Below the pieces are notes generated by a model. The model searched no databases, had not been told where the DNA came from, and saw only the letters and a list, made by a program, of their open reading frames with translations. A stretch of 54,924 nucleotides of DNA from Bifiguratus adelaidae (Eukaryota; Mucoromycota; Endogonomycetes; Endogonales): NCBI GenBank assembly GCA_002261195.1, contig MVBO01000101.1:1-54924 (forward strand), read 5' to 3'. This document shows positions 9,625 through 21,001 of this stretch, one piece after another. How positions within the stretch are numbered: position 1 is the first letter of the stretch; every line of letters starts with the position of its first letter. A program made the translations under genes and the position numbers.

Positions 9625-12600
9625 ATGGCGCCGGCGAGGAAGCGTGCGCGCAAAGAAGATGCAAGGCCCGGGCTGCAGCAAGGCTTCCTCACAGATCACT
9701 TTGATAGTAATGCTGTTGTAGGGAATGACGGAGAAGTCTCTGACGCCGGTGACAATGATGCCGAGAGCGGCAACGACAATGTCAAGAAAGCTCGTCGGTT
9801 ACCGATAAGTTTCGGCACGGCGCCGGACAAGAAGTCAGACGACCCGGAAGTACCTGAAGGGCACAAGTATGTCTTTGGCGGTGTCGAACTGCAGTTTCCT
9901 TTCAAAGCCTGTATGTCAGGTGTTTGCGTCGCTATCATTTGCTAACCTCAACTCCTTCCTAGATCCCTCCCAGATACAAATGATGTCAAAGGTAGGTATT
10001 TAAAAGCACAAGGTAATACTAATGCCAGTTTAGATTATCTCCGCCATTCAAAAGTCTCAAAATGCTGTCCTAGAGAGTCCGACTGGTTCTGGCAAATCAT
10101 TGTCATTGCTATGTGGCGTATTGGGTATGAATCAAGCCTCTGACTAATCATCAATATTGATCGCTCCTTGGCCAATAGCATGGAGGCAGAATGAAAAGCA
10201 GAGGATTAGGGAGTTGCAAAATCAGAAAGCTGCCAAGTGTTCAGGAAAGGAAAACAATTTCCCATTAGGAGGAGCCGACGAGGCAGACCATGCCCCGACC
10301 AAGGTTGGAGAAGAAAGTTACCCACTGACACCTTTACAGAACACGCATATGCCAGCAGACATTCCGGCTGATGAGACACCAAGGACACCTCCCCGAGCAC
10401 CATTAATTATCATAAACGATGATGACGACTTTCAACCTGCCAATCCCGCTACGCCAGTCATTGCCAAATCCTCAGCAAGCAAGCGCAGGAAACGCGATGT
10501 TCAACTTAAGGAAGAAGCAAGCGATACAAAGCCACTGAAACCGGAACCATCGGCACTTGTCAATGGCAACAACAGCAAAGGAACGGATTCGATCCGAGAA
10601 AGGATTCCAAAGATATACTATGGAACCCGAACACACAAACAGATATCACAGGTGGTGGCAGAGCTGAAAGTCAAAACCATCTATCGACCGAAAATGGCGA
10701 TTTTGGGCAGTCGCAACCATCTCTGTATCCATCCTCAGGTCACAAAGTCGGCCAATAGAAACGAAGAATGCTCCACACTCCTTGACTCCAACGCTTGCCA
10801 CTATCATCATGGTATGCGCAATTTGACTGGTCATCGAGCTCTACAGACTGGGGGTTCCATGGAGATTTGGGACATTGAGGACCTAGTCAAACTTGGAAAG
10901 CGACAACGAGGTTGTCCATATTTCTCTTCCCGTCTGCTGGCAGACAATGCCGATATCGTCTTTTGTCCATACAATTACTTGATTGATCCGATTATCCGAG
11001 AAGCCATGGATATCGATCTCACCAACAACATCGTGATCCTCGACGAAGCCCACAACATTGAGGACGCCGCTAGAGAAGCTGGGTCCATTGAACTTGAAGA
11101 ACCGGATCTTCAGGAGATCACTCGGCACTTGCGGATCCTCTCCCTCAATGCATCCACCGACCTTCGCGCACAATACGCCCTGCTTCACCATGTGGCAGAC
11201 AGTTTGCATACATGGATGGTGAAACCCGATCACTCGTTCAGTATTAGAGAATATGAGAAGGCAATTAACTTGTGGACTGGTGAACAAATCATTGAGATAC
11301 TTGATTCTTTTGGCATCAACTCCGACACCCTCTTTTCCAAATTCAAACCTGCTCTGGCGGACGTTGCCAAGGCCATTTCCGAAGAAAAAGCTTACAATGG
11401 CGGTGTGAAGACCGACATGCTCTCTGTTTCTCAATTCACTGCATCACAAGCAACAGCCTCTCAAATGCCCTATATCGTCAACTCGCTCAACATAGGAAGC
11501 TTACGCACACTTGAAGGCATCATCACTGTATTCGGATATCTCCTTGAGCGTGGCAAAAACTACGCAGCAGACTACAAGTTGGCGCTAATAAAGGAGATCA
11601 GGCGCTTTGATGACAGACACTACTCGAAAGGTGAATCCGATTGGATTCTAAAACTTGGCTTTTGGTGCTTGAATCCCGGTGTTACATTCGACGCAATGTC
11701 CCAAAAGACTCGCTCGATCATTCTCACGAGTGGAACGCTCTCACCGCTAGTCTCGTTTGCATCAGAGTTGCAGGCGCCGTTCCCAGTCCGACTGGAAGCA
11801 GGACACGTCATTGGGCGTGAGCAGGTGTGGGCCGGTGTATTGCCAGTCGGACCGAAAGGAGTTGAGCTCAATGCAGTTTACGGACGTATGGAATCGCTGG
11901 AATTTCAGGACGATATGGGTGACGCACTGCATCAGATCGTCTTGACAATTCCAATGGGCATCCTTTGTTTCGTGCCATCCTATAGCGCTCTGGACAAGTT
12001 CATTCATCGTTGGAAAGCCACAGGCATTTATCAAAAGATGGAGAAGAGAAAGCTCATCGTCACAGAGCCTCAGTCGTCTCAGAAGACAGACATTGAGAGA
12101 GTGATGAAAAAGTTCTACAACGCCATCGCCAAAGCGCAGGAAGGCAATGGTCCCAAAGATGGCGCTCTCTTTATTGCGGTTTACCGAGGAAAGGTCAGCG
12201 AAGGAATCGACTTCAGTGATGACAATTGCCGGGCTGTAGCAGCCATAGGGATTCCGTACCCGCATTTGAAGGATGTTCAAGTGAAGCTGAAGCGAGAGTA
12301 CAACGATGCGAAAGCACGAGCGGGAAAGGATGTCTTGAATGGCGGCGTATGGTATGATATTCAAGCATATCGAGCAATCAATCAAGCTCTTGGTCGCTGC
12401 ATTCGTCATCGCCATGACTGGGGAGCGATCATCATTCTGGAGCATCGCTTTCTGCAGCAGCGTAATGTCAACGGCCTCTCAAAATGGATTCGAGAAAGGA
12501 TCGTGCCTCACAGATCATTCAACGACGCTATAGCGAGCCTTGAAAAGTTTCTCAGCTTGCGCCAGGCTCAATTGCAGGCAACAGAGCAAGTCGAACCAGC

Positions 12601-13801
12601 CATTTCAAGTAAACTCGATGTCGATCAGCAGGACATGTCCACTTCTGCGGCGCCTTCACCGCCTCAGGAACGCAAAGAGATCGTTGTGCTGCCGGTTCTA
12701 CCCCAGAAGTTCTCTGCCACCATATCTGAACCTTCGGAGATTGCTCACATCAAAACGGAAGTGGAAGCGTCTCCAGAGGATGCCGCGAAAATAGATTCGC
12801 AAGTGATTGCAAGGTACAGTGCAGATGCAGAAGTGTTCGACACTGTCACTCCGGCAGATTCAAAACCCGTACAGACAACTTTCTCCTCCCTTCGACCTCA
12901 TGGCCATATTTCACGTGCCAGTACACCATCTCTTCCCCTTCCAAACACATCAATATCGTCAAATACCGACAAACAATCAATCTTCATGCCACCAATCATC
13001 AACCGTCCAGGTGCCAAACCTGCTGAGAATGACGCTCCACAGGTGACAAAGCAAGACACGAAATCTGGCTGTGTCACTAGCGCTTTGCCGCGAAGCACGT
13101 CAAATCTCGACATGGAGTGGTTGGACAATATACTGGACCACTTCGGAAATGACAGTATTTCTGCGTCGCCTACAGGCAGCCAGGAACCATCGCGACCAGC
13201 TCCCGTGCCCAATCTCCAGTATGGTAACCTCCGGGCCTCCTCCGCTATAATTGCGAAGCGCTTGGCGCGTCTCACATCCGCTCAATCAGCACCTAAGGTG
13301 TTTGCTCCCACTTCAGCCATCCCCCCAAGCCCTGTTCAGACGCACGGTTTGTGGATTCGTTGCGCAATGGGTGGCAGCATTGCGCGTTTTACGGTGGGAG
13401 ACCATTCCACGTTTCGACCTTTAGATGTTTCGGCAACGCCTTTTCGATCCATCCATGAGTCGACGAAACTCACTTCTGTAAAAGGTAGTCAAGTCTACTG
13501 GTTTCAACGTAACACGAACGATCGCTCTCTCCAAGTGGGCATAGCTGCTATTCGTGAGGTTAACAGATCGAACCTAGAGAACTTCGCACCGCTACATGAC
13601 AATCCAATCACTTTTTCGCAAAGTGATCAATTGTGCTATCGCGATGTCGTATGCTGCTATTGCTCAGTAAATCCCAAAGCATGTCACATCGTTGGTTACG
13701 AGGTCATTGCCGCCGCCCGAGCTGACCTTATACAATACGTGGGCGATATAATTTTATTCGATGTTGCTGTACGCATAGAACGAGAGCGAATGCAGATATA
13801 G
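9625..13801 (+). CDS. BRIP1: FANCJ/BRIP1-type Fe-S DEAH helicase
   Basis: This is a superfamily 2 5'-3' DNA helicase of the XPD/FANCJ/RTEL1/CHL1 group, acting on crosslinks, G-quadruplexes and stalled forks in the nucleus. There are four exons (9625-9910, 9963-9991, 10034-10124, 10179-13801), giving 1342 residues. A basic N-terminus leads to the Q-motif region GGVELQFPFKA + YPSQIQMM, which is distinctive for FANCJ. Walker A is ESPTGSGKS. Motif Ia is YGTRTHKQI. The four Fe-S cysteines are in HLCIHP, NEEC, NACHYHHG and RGCPYF. The DEAH box is VILDEAHNIED, and motif VI is around QALGRCIRHRHDWG. A long Ser/Pro/Thr linker (about 12560-13320) follows. Then comes an unexpected compact C-terminal segment with WIRCAMGGSIARF and VVCCYCSVNPKACH. 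FANCJ is missing from many ascomycetes, which supports an early-diverging fungus. Confidence 0.93.
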
Positions 13802-14022
13802 ATCTATGAGTGCATTGCTTCGGCCGTGATCCCGACAATGGGAATCGGTTTCCTTTTTGGGATTTATCGTGTGGAGTTATTGCAGCGCCTCCTTTCGATA
13901 GTAGTTGAACTACGCCTCTCCAACGTCTTGTCATTGGGGTCCATGGCTGAGTGCTCTCTGAAATAGAACAATTCTCTTGCACACTTTCTTGCGCGACTCG
14001 CGAGTGCATCTAGATATCCGAT

Positions 14023-15446
14023 ATGGTAGCCATACCAGCAGCTGTGAAAGCAAACGTACAACGGTGTGTGGCACGACACCAAGCTTGTCTCACTGAACTC
14101 GCAAGGTTCGGTGGGATCGATATTGAGTTGAGGCGACAACAAAGGTTGACGGAGGAGTTGGAAAGTGACTTGGCAAAACAAATGAAGGATTTGGACGGTG
14201 TGAAGAAGGAAGCGTACGTATTTGACAGTCGTTCTTGACAGAGAGGTTTCGCCTAACGGAATATCCTACGCTATAGCGCCAAAACATATCATTCTATCCA
14301 AAACTTTTCACATCTTTCCTTCCAGTCCGCAAAGGCCGGCTTACTAGGGAACAAAGCCAGCAAACTCTCGGAGCTTCAACAGACGTACCACAAATTGTTT
14401 GAGAAGCAGCAGGCGCTTGAACGGAGTATTGATGTCAAAGAGGAGGTCCTGGCGGAAGCTGTAGCTATTGTATGTGATTTGTTGCCCTCATAAGGTTCTG
14501 CTAAGCCAAGACATTCTATAGCGGACAAATTTAGCGGAAAGGGTGGCCGAAAGAGATCGGCTGCTGCAACAGCTAGAAGACATTTATGTGGAGGTGTGTA
14601 TGCATTACCTGAACGAAATACATACTTATTGCGTTCCAGATCTTTGGTCCGCCTGGTTCGTACCCGGAATTGGAACTGGAAGATTCCTTAAAGAGAGAAT
14701 ATGTCGGCTTGAAAAATCAACTTGCCTCCGTAAGTTGTGATTTGATGAACTCCCCCAAAGCGAACACGAGACTGATGTCGATATAGCGTGAGAGCGACTT
14801 GAAGAAGCATGTCGAAGCATTAAATCTGTTACGGCAAGGCGGGCTTGCATTAACACAAACAATACGTTATGTCACCCAAGCTCAAATGGAATTAGCGTAT
14901 GGATACAGCCAATCTGAGATGTACTTCAGTAAGTACGCAAAGATTTCTTCTCCATACTTTGTAACGCTCATGTCAGTGGTAGGCGCTAGGAAATGCTGTC
15001 AGGAATCCGAACAAAAGCTATCCGAGGCGATGAAAATGGCCCAACTGAAAGATTTCACAGCGCGGGATGTAAGAAACATTGGAGAGTATGTCAGTAAGTA
15101 TATATACATGATACCTAGATCAAGATGCTGATGCCAATAATCCGTAGTCCTGGCGAATTCCACCGAACTTACAGAGATTGCAACACGCGCGGCTTCAGCA
15201 TTCACACATCTACATTCCGTCACGGTCCCTGAGCTCAAGAAACGTGTAACAGATCTTCGACCGGTTCTGTTGCACGTCCAGCAGAATCTCACTGATGAGC
15301 GGTGTCGAATCATTGACGAGATCATTCTCGAAGATGCGACTGGCTTTGAAAGCCAGCACGATTCCCATGATTCCCTTTCTCCTCCCTACGAAGAAGAATT
15401 ACCAGCCTACGAAATGCCACCCGGATTCGACGAAATTGTACTATGA
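14023..15446 (+). CDS. Coiled-coil protein A with LPxYExPPxF C-terminus
   Basis: This is a multi-exon gene starting MVAIPAAVKANVQRC. Long stretches are heptad-like coiled coil (for example LTEELESDLAKQMKDLDGVK, and FEKQQALERSIDVKEEVLAE). Exon 1 ends at a GTACGT donor (about 14214), and the next exon begins AKTYHSIQNFSHLSF. Further exons follow with short introns: IFGPPGSYPELELEDSLKRE, then VGARKCCQESEQKLSEAMKM, then TELTEIATRAASAFTH. The end is LTDERCRIIDEII, an acidic Ser-rich spacer, and ELPAYEMPPGFDEIVL. There is no membrane segment. The same layout, including the end motif, is found in the gene at 21757-23295. I considered eisosome Pil1/Lsp1 but saw no matching signature. Function unknown; a scaffold or membrane-associated role is only a guess. 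Confidence 0.75.
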
Positions 15447-15829
15447 TATCCAAGGCACACACTATATATTCTATCTACACCTGTGCCGTCCGAATTGTGA
15501 TTTCGGGCAAATGTATTTAGGGCAGTTTGCCAATTTATGTATACTTTATAATGCTTTTTGCACCACATATTCGTCTCGCGTAACCCATTTGGCGCTTCAG
15601 TGAATTACCTCCAGCGTGACACGTTTTCGTGACGATTCCAATCTGCCATAAGCAATCCAGGCACGGGCTAATTCTTGCTGCAAAGTGAAATCTTCCCTTT
15701 ATGTGTTTTAGGTAAATCGGTTTTGGCGCGGATGGCGTCTCGGGATGCCTCGGGCAACAGTTTCCCTTCTCTCCTCTACAAGACAGTGTCATTGCCGTCA
15801 GAAGTAGGCGTACTTGTGATATGAGTGAG
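15447..15829. other. Intergenic, 383 bases
   Basis: This holds the 3' UTR of coiled-coil protein A and the left flank of the transporter pseudogene. I see no exon, repeat or RNA gene that I can support. Confidence 0.35.
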
Positions 15830-17110
15830 CGTGTCCTTAACCAAAAGGGTAATACGAACCTTCTTTACTTCCAAGGAATTGTTTCATCTCACTGGCGATA
15901 CGGTGCGCCGTCGCCGTTGCTGTCGCTCTTTATATATTGCAGAACAAAAACATAGCCTTCTTCCAAGGTCAAGCTGATTACCTCGGTGCTGTCGTTGCTA
16001 CGATTTTTACGCCTAGGGCTCCGTAAGGATGCTGTGTCGAATTTTGCTTGATTGCAGCTGTTGTGTAGGTGCGGCTAGGTGCCGCTTACAATCGTCGTGT
16101 CTGCAGGCTGTTGGGCTTCGCGAGATTAAAACCTCGGGACTTGCAAATGGCAGGAATAATCGCTGTAGGGGAGGGTCCCACCGGATTATAAGCGTATTAT
16201 CAAGTAGCTCCGGCGGCTATCGCAGCAGCATGGTTAGTTTTTTTGGCATGGACTTTGAATGTCTTGAAGTTCCGACACGTCATATTGGCGCAGCCAGTCG
16301 TATATATGCCTGTCGGCGCGACGGCGGCATTCTTTCCAACAACTGTAAACACCTTCATTTTCTTACGAACTCTTTTGGATCCCATTCACCTTAATGCTCT
16401 GTTTGCATCCAATCGCCGGACGGGCATTTTCAACCCTTGTTGTTCCATTTTGTAGGTACCATGATCGGTGGTATCCTTTCTCTGGTGGTGCTTGAAATTG
16501 GTCGTGTATCTGCTGGATACATTCCGGTTGCATTCATTGTCAATCTGCCTCTGGTTTATTTTCAAGTCTCACGCCCGGCCATATTCTACATAACTTGCCT
16601 GCTATCTGTCCTCATAATGGGTCTAGTTGTAGGATACAGAGGCGTACTGGACAGCATTGGTCCCACTCTCGCGTCCGGTTATGGCCATGAAGTCCTTACA
16701 TCACCGGAAATCATGGGCTACGGTATCCTGGCTACCCCTGGTGGGTATCATTGTCGCTTTTTTCTTCAGTGTCTTTCCGCCTCTCCCCACCAGTCTACGT
16801 ACATGCTTCGCAAACAAATGAGCTAGTCTGCGTACTATCTCAGTAGCTATTCTTGCTTTACTCGGTTGAGATGGCGGGAAATTGGAACTCGACGATGCCT
16901 CGAAACATGTCAAAGCACATTGCTGGTCTTCAGGATCTGCATTAGCGTATGCGCACCCTCGTAAGAGGTATGTCAAGATCCTCTTCGGGCAGGCAAGGCC
17001 GGCATTGTTTCGTGAGGGCCACTTTACGACCGGTGGATGACGAAAGGATCCGCGGCGAAAAAGCGACGTCATCAGTGTCGGTTCTCTTTATTCTATCCTC
17101 AGGAGTTTAT
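15830..17110 (+). pseudogene. Decayed, internally deleted copy of the neighbouring FUSC/BRE4-like transporter
   Basis: This stretch runs parallel to the intact gene at 17569-20898. The N-terminal membrane part is recognisable over about 15830-16300 (for example WTLNVLKFRHVILAQPVV against WTLNVLKTRYVTLTQPVV). The sequence then jumps directly to the C-terminal membrane part (AAFFPTTVNTFIFLR, then GTMIGGILSLVVLEIGRV and GYRGVLDSIGPTLASG, to about 16830). About 1.7 kb that encodes the hydrophilic middle of the intact protein is missing at the junction near 16300. The reading frame is broken repeatedly by stops and frame changes in the N-terminal part, and decays again after MLRKQMS. Weak similarity continues to about 17110 (VDDERIRG against VDEERSAR). 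It looks like an old tandem duplicate that lost function. Confidence 0.85.
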
Positions 17111-17568
17111 CTCCCCCGGAATTTCGGCCAACCAGCGGAAAGGTCTTGCTTTCCTAAGATCACAACTGTCTAAGCGGAACAACAAAGTGCTGCTTTGTGA
17201 GGTGACCGGTCGGTCCGAAACTCCTTTGACCCAACATCAACCCTTCCGTGTCGTATACTAGGCGATCCGGGGTGATATGGTTCCAGGTTGCGATAGGCGC
17301 ATTTATTGGCTTGATTGCGGTGCCAAGAACCCCTCGGGTGGACGCGAAGGGCTCATCTGCCCCTAGTCTCTCTGTGTGAGAGTGAGAGCAAACGCGTGTT
17401 CAGGGAATTTCAAGTGCAAGTCCGATTTCCTTGTTTGGGTTTACGTAACCAATCGTTACGTAGCTTATGTCACGATTGCAGCGGTTGACATTGCACTTGT
17501 AACGGCTACGCTGACGCGAACACAACTTTTGTCTACTGACTTTCAACGTCCCGGTGACTTGAAGGAAC
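17111..17568. other. Intergenic, about 458 bases
   Basis: This is the spacer between the transporter pseudogene and the intact transporter, and presumably holds the promoter of the latter. It may include further eroded pseudogene tail. I see no separate gene. Confidence 0.35.
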
Positions 17569-20500
17569 ATGACGTTGACAAAGGAGGGTATACGAGCCTT
17601 TGTGATCTCCAAAAAATGGTTTCATATCAAGATTGCGATACGGTGTGCCGTGGCCGTTGCCGTCGCCCTGTCTATATCGCAAAACAAAACATTGGCCTTG
17701 TTCCAGGGCTCGGCTGAATACCTCGGTGCTATCGTCGCAACCATTTTTGCGCCAATGCGTCCCCGAGGACCCTTTGTCGAGCTTTGCTTCATGTCTCTGT
17801 TCTGTATGTGCGCCGCGGTACCACTGTCAATTGTCATGTTTGCATGCTGCTGGGCTTCGCGATATCACAACCTTGACTTGCAGACGGCAGGACAAATTGC
17901 TGCAGGAAAAATTCCTGCGACTATCGGATTAGCTGCGTTTTATCAAGGGCCTCCGGCAGCGATTGCAGCAGCTTGGATCTTTATACTGGGATGGACCTTG
18001 AATGTGTTGAAGACTCGATATGTCACGTTGACTCAACCGGTTGTTCTCACCATGATCATTTCCGGTCTCACCATCCTCCAGGGTTATCTCGCACCGACTT
18101 GGACAGCATTTTTCACGTTGCTTACGACAGTGCTGAAACTTGCAACGATTGCCATAGCCTTCAACCTCGTCATCTCATTCATCTTGTTTCCATTCAACGC
18201 AAGGGAGCCCTATTTGACTACAGTTGCGGATTACCTAGGCGTCGCACAGAAAATGATTGCTTTGCAAAAGGAGCAATTAAAGTCCTTTCACTCGCGAGTA
18301 CAGAGACATCGATCAGAGACTCTGAAGGGTTCGAATGGGGACGCAACAAAACCAGCGGACAACAAAGAATCGGATGCCATTCAGCATGCGGGCGTCAACT
18401 TATCCACACATGCTGAATCTGGACAAAACAAAGACACCCGTGAAAACGGCGATATCCGGGAAGGGCCACAGTCGACGAGTTTTGGATATCATTTAAATCG
18501 TCAGCAGACCCCACAAACCATCTCGCCATCGGAATCAGACAATGAGATCCCAAGTTCAATTGCGCCCCCATCACCATCCATCTTTCAAAAATGGCACCTA
18601 TCTCGTCGCAAAGAGTCAGAAAAGGTGCCAGTGAAGGAACTGACCGTGGATCAAGAGAGACAAAAGTGCTTGGGTCAGCTGCGGGGTTTACGTGCAGCAT
18701 TGATAGCGCTCTCGGCAGCTCTCATGGCACAGAAAGCGCCAGCAAAACGAGAAATGGCGTATGGTCACCTCAACTCGGCCCACATTGAAGAGATCGCCAA
18801 ACTTTGTCGTGATATGGTTCAACCCCTAACCTCGACAAATATGTGGTCAGAACTAGTGGAACTGGCATGGTCTGCAGCGGCAGCATCCGAGGAAAAAGGC
18901 GCTACAAAGGAAGATGATTCTCACAAGAATGATGATAGAATTCCAGCGACAATGAGGGGAAGGCAAGGATCGACAATTTCCGTGTCAGAATCCTTGAATG
19001 CCGCAGATGCAGGCAATTTATTGCGAGAGTTGGGTAATGCCCACACGACGCCGGAAACAGAGCAGATGTTGCTGGATGCTATGGAAAATAGCGTAGGACC
19101 GCGCTGTCGAGCGTTGAGCGGCCAATGCGAGGAAGCGATTACGCATATCTGTCGAGTCCTTCATTTCGGCCAATTCAAACGTCCTCCGTTCTGGCTACGT
19201 CACCTATACCCTGACAGGGGTAGACCCGATCTTGAAGCCAACATCGACTTTGCCGGCCCGTTTGAAGAAGCCATCGATCAATTCTGGGCAAATCGAAACA
19301 AAGGCATATACGAGCTCATGGAGGGTTCTAAGCCTGTGGCGACAAGTCTACTTTTAATCTATTTCGAAACGCTGCTGTATGAGACAGCCCAAACGCTGCT
19401 CAAATTCGTCCGATTTGCTGATGAACTGCACAACACCCAAGTGACTACTAAGAAGCGTTGGATAATCCCACCTCCCAAACGCTTTATCAAAGCGTTCCGT
19501 CGAGCTGCAAGGCATGACAGAACCATCAACTCGCCTGGCGACACCTTCGCTTCAACAAACACGTCTAGCATCGAAGCAAGCGATTTGATCCGAGAAGCCG
19601 CACCCATAGTGAAGCCTGGAAACAGGCCGGTACAGCGATTCTTTGGCTTTCTTCACGATGTACGGGCTTTCATGGAAAGTGACGTCTCCGTATTCGGTTT
19701 CAGAGCTGCGGTCGCTATCCTTGTCAGTGCGACGCCGGCCTTCTTTCCGGCAACAGTACAGACCTTTATCGCTTTGCGGCTTTTTTGGATTGCATTCACC
19801 GTTATGCTTGGCCTGAGTCCCATCGCCGGACGTGCATTTTCGACGCTGTGGTTTCGTTTCGTCGGCACTATTATCGGCGGCGTGCTTTCTCTGGTGATTG
19901 TTGAGATTGGTCGCGTACCTGCTGGGTACATTCCGATCATGTTTGTGGTCATCTTGCCTCTATTCTATCTTCAAGTCTCCCAACCGGCCAAATACTACAT
20001 ACCTTGCTTACTGGCGATCATTACCATGGATCTCGTCGTGGGATACCAAGGTGTCCTTGACAGTCTTGGTCCCAAGGTAGCATCCTCTCAAGGTCAAGAA
20101 GTCCTTACCACACCAGAGATCATGGGGTTCCGTATACTGCTTACACTCGCCGGTATCTTTGTCGCCTTCATCTTCAGTGTCTTTCCATCCCTACCGACCA
20201 GTCGACATATGCTTCGCAAGCAATTGGGCCAGTCTGCCTATTATCTCAGTAACTTATTCTTGCTTTACTCGGTCGAAATGGCGGGTATATGGAGTTCCAC
20301 CATGCCTCGAAACATGTCAAAGCACATTGCTGGTCTCCAGCGCAATGTTATCAAGCTTGCCAACGATGAGCATCAATGGAGTCAAGTAGCCAAATTCGAA
20401 CCCACACTACGCGGTACATATCCCGACCACCTATGGCAAGACATACTCAAAAATATGGACGACGTTTCTGTTACGCTCTCTCTCACGAACCGCCTTCTCA

Positions 20501-20898
20501 AGAAATTTTCCGAGGATCCAGGTCATCTCGTCATCAAGACGATTGTCGACGAAGAACGATCAGCGCGTTATCACCGAGCTGTAGCTTCAACGCTTTATAA
20601 CATTGGCAACTCCCTAACTCTCTGGCAATCACTACCTCCCTTCCTACCGACGTACGCCGACATTCACATCTTTTCACCCGAGCAAGCCAAGCAAATGTCA
20701 CGGTTCACTCGAGAAAAGATTGACTTGCCTGGTTTCGCTTATCTATCCAGTGCTCTTGTTGCAGCAGCCTGTATGGTGGAATACATTGAGCGGTTGAAGC
20801 AGAATGTCAATATCGCTCTAGGTGGTGAAAGCAAGCTTATAAACTTCATTGAGGAGGTGCAAAGCATGCAGATCAAGAAAGAGGGGAAGGAGGAGTGA
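17569..20898 (+). CDS. FUSC/aromatic-acid-exporter family membrane protein (BRE4-like)
   Basis: A single uninterrupted exon encodes 1109 residues, unusual here where most genes have introns. There are two hydrophobic bundles. The first covers about residues 20-215 (AIRCAVAVAVALSIS, FVELCFMSLFCMCAAVPLS, LATIAIAFNLVISFILFPF). The second covers about 700-880 (FRAAVAILVSATPAFFPATV, GTIIGGVLSLVIVEIGRVPA, TLAGIFVAFIFSVFPSLP). Between them lies a hydrophilic loop of nearly 500 residues with basic, acidic and Ser-rich stretches. A soluble C-terminal domain of about 200 residues follows. This two-bundle plan matches the fungal DUF2422/FUSC-like/DUF2421 proteins related to yeast Bre4 and bacterial aromatic-acid or fusaric-acid resistance exporters. 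The substrate is unknown. A degraded duplicate lies just upstream. Confidence 0.88.
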   Translation: MTLTKEGIRAFVISKKWFHIKIAIRCAVAVAVALSISQNKTLALFQGSAEYLGAIVATIFAPMRPRGPFVELCFMSLFCMCAAVPLSIVMFACCWASRYHNLDLQTAGQIAAGKIPATIGLAAFYQGPPAAIAAAWIFILGWTLNVLKTRYVTLTQPVVLTMIISGLTILQGYLAPTWTAFFTLLTTVLKLATIAIAFNLVISFILFPFNAREPYLTTVADYLGVAQKMIALQKEQLKSFHSRVQRHRSETLKGSNGDATKPADNKESDAIQHAGVNLSTHAESGQNKDTRENGDIREGPQSTSFGYHLNRQQTPQTISPSESDNEIPSSIAPPSPSIFQKWHLSRRKESEKVPVKELTVDQERQKCLGQLRGLRAALIALSAALMAQKAPAKREMAYGHLNSAHIEEIAKLCRDMVQPLTSTNMWSELVELAWSAAAASEEKGATKEDDSHKNDDRIPATMRGRQGSTISVSESLNAADAGNLLRELGNAHTTPETEQMLLDAMENSVGPRCRALSGQCEEAITHICRVLHFGQFKRPPFWLRHLYPDRGRPDLEANIDFAGPFEEAIDQFWANRNKGIYELMEGSKPVATSLLLIYFETLLYETAQTLLKFVRFADELHNTQVTTKKRWIIPPPKRFIKAFRRAARHDRTINSPGDTFASTNTSSIEASDLIREAAPIVKPGNRPVQRFFGFLHDVRAFMESDVSVFGFRAAVAILVSATPAFFPATVQTFIALRLFWIAFTVMLGLSPIAGRAFSTLWFRFVGTIIGGVLSLVIVEIGRVPAGYIPIMFVVILPLFYLQVSQPAKYYIPCLLAIITMDLVVGYQGVLDSLGPKVASSQGQEVLTTPEIMGFRILLTLAGIFVAFIFSVFPSLPTSRHMLRKQLGQSAYYLSNLFLLYSVEMAGIWSSTMPRNMSKHIAGLQRNVIKLANDEHQWSQVAKFEPTLRGTYPDHLWQDILKNMDDVSVTLSLTNRLLKKFSEDPGHLVIKTIVDEERSARYHRAVASTLYNIGNSLTLWQSLPPFLPTYADIHIFSPEQAKQMSRFTREKIDLPGFAYLSSALVAAACMVEYIERLKQNVNIALGGESKLINFIEEVQSMQIKKEGKEE

Positions 20899-21001
20899 AG
20901 GCTGATGTATATATGAGTACCGAATTTGGATTGTGTTTATACCTTGTTACGTGCCATTGCTTCACGCTACTCATGCGGATCCATTCTGTTGACGTATCGT
21001 C

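Noticed and set aside
10720-10930. Loss of an Fe-S cysteine in the FANCJ helicase
   Set aside because: At first one cysteine near WDIEDL seemed missing, but the four ligand positions (HLC, NEEC, NAC, RGC) are all present; the absent one is not a ligand.
14023-15446. Coiled-coil protein A as an eisosome Pil1/Lsp1 protein
   Set aside because: Length and helical content are similar, but I see none of the Pil1/Lsp1 signature stretches, and the LPxYExPPxF ending does not belong to that family.
15830-17110. Transporter fragment as a mobile element or horizontally acquired piece
   Set aside because: It matches the intact neighbouring gene along its length, has no terminal repeats, and is explained by tandem duplication and deletion.
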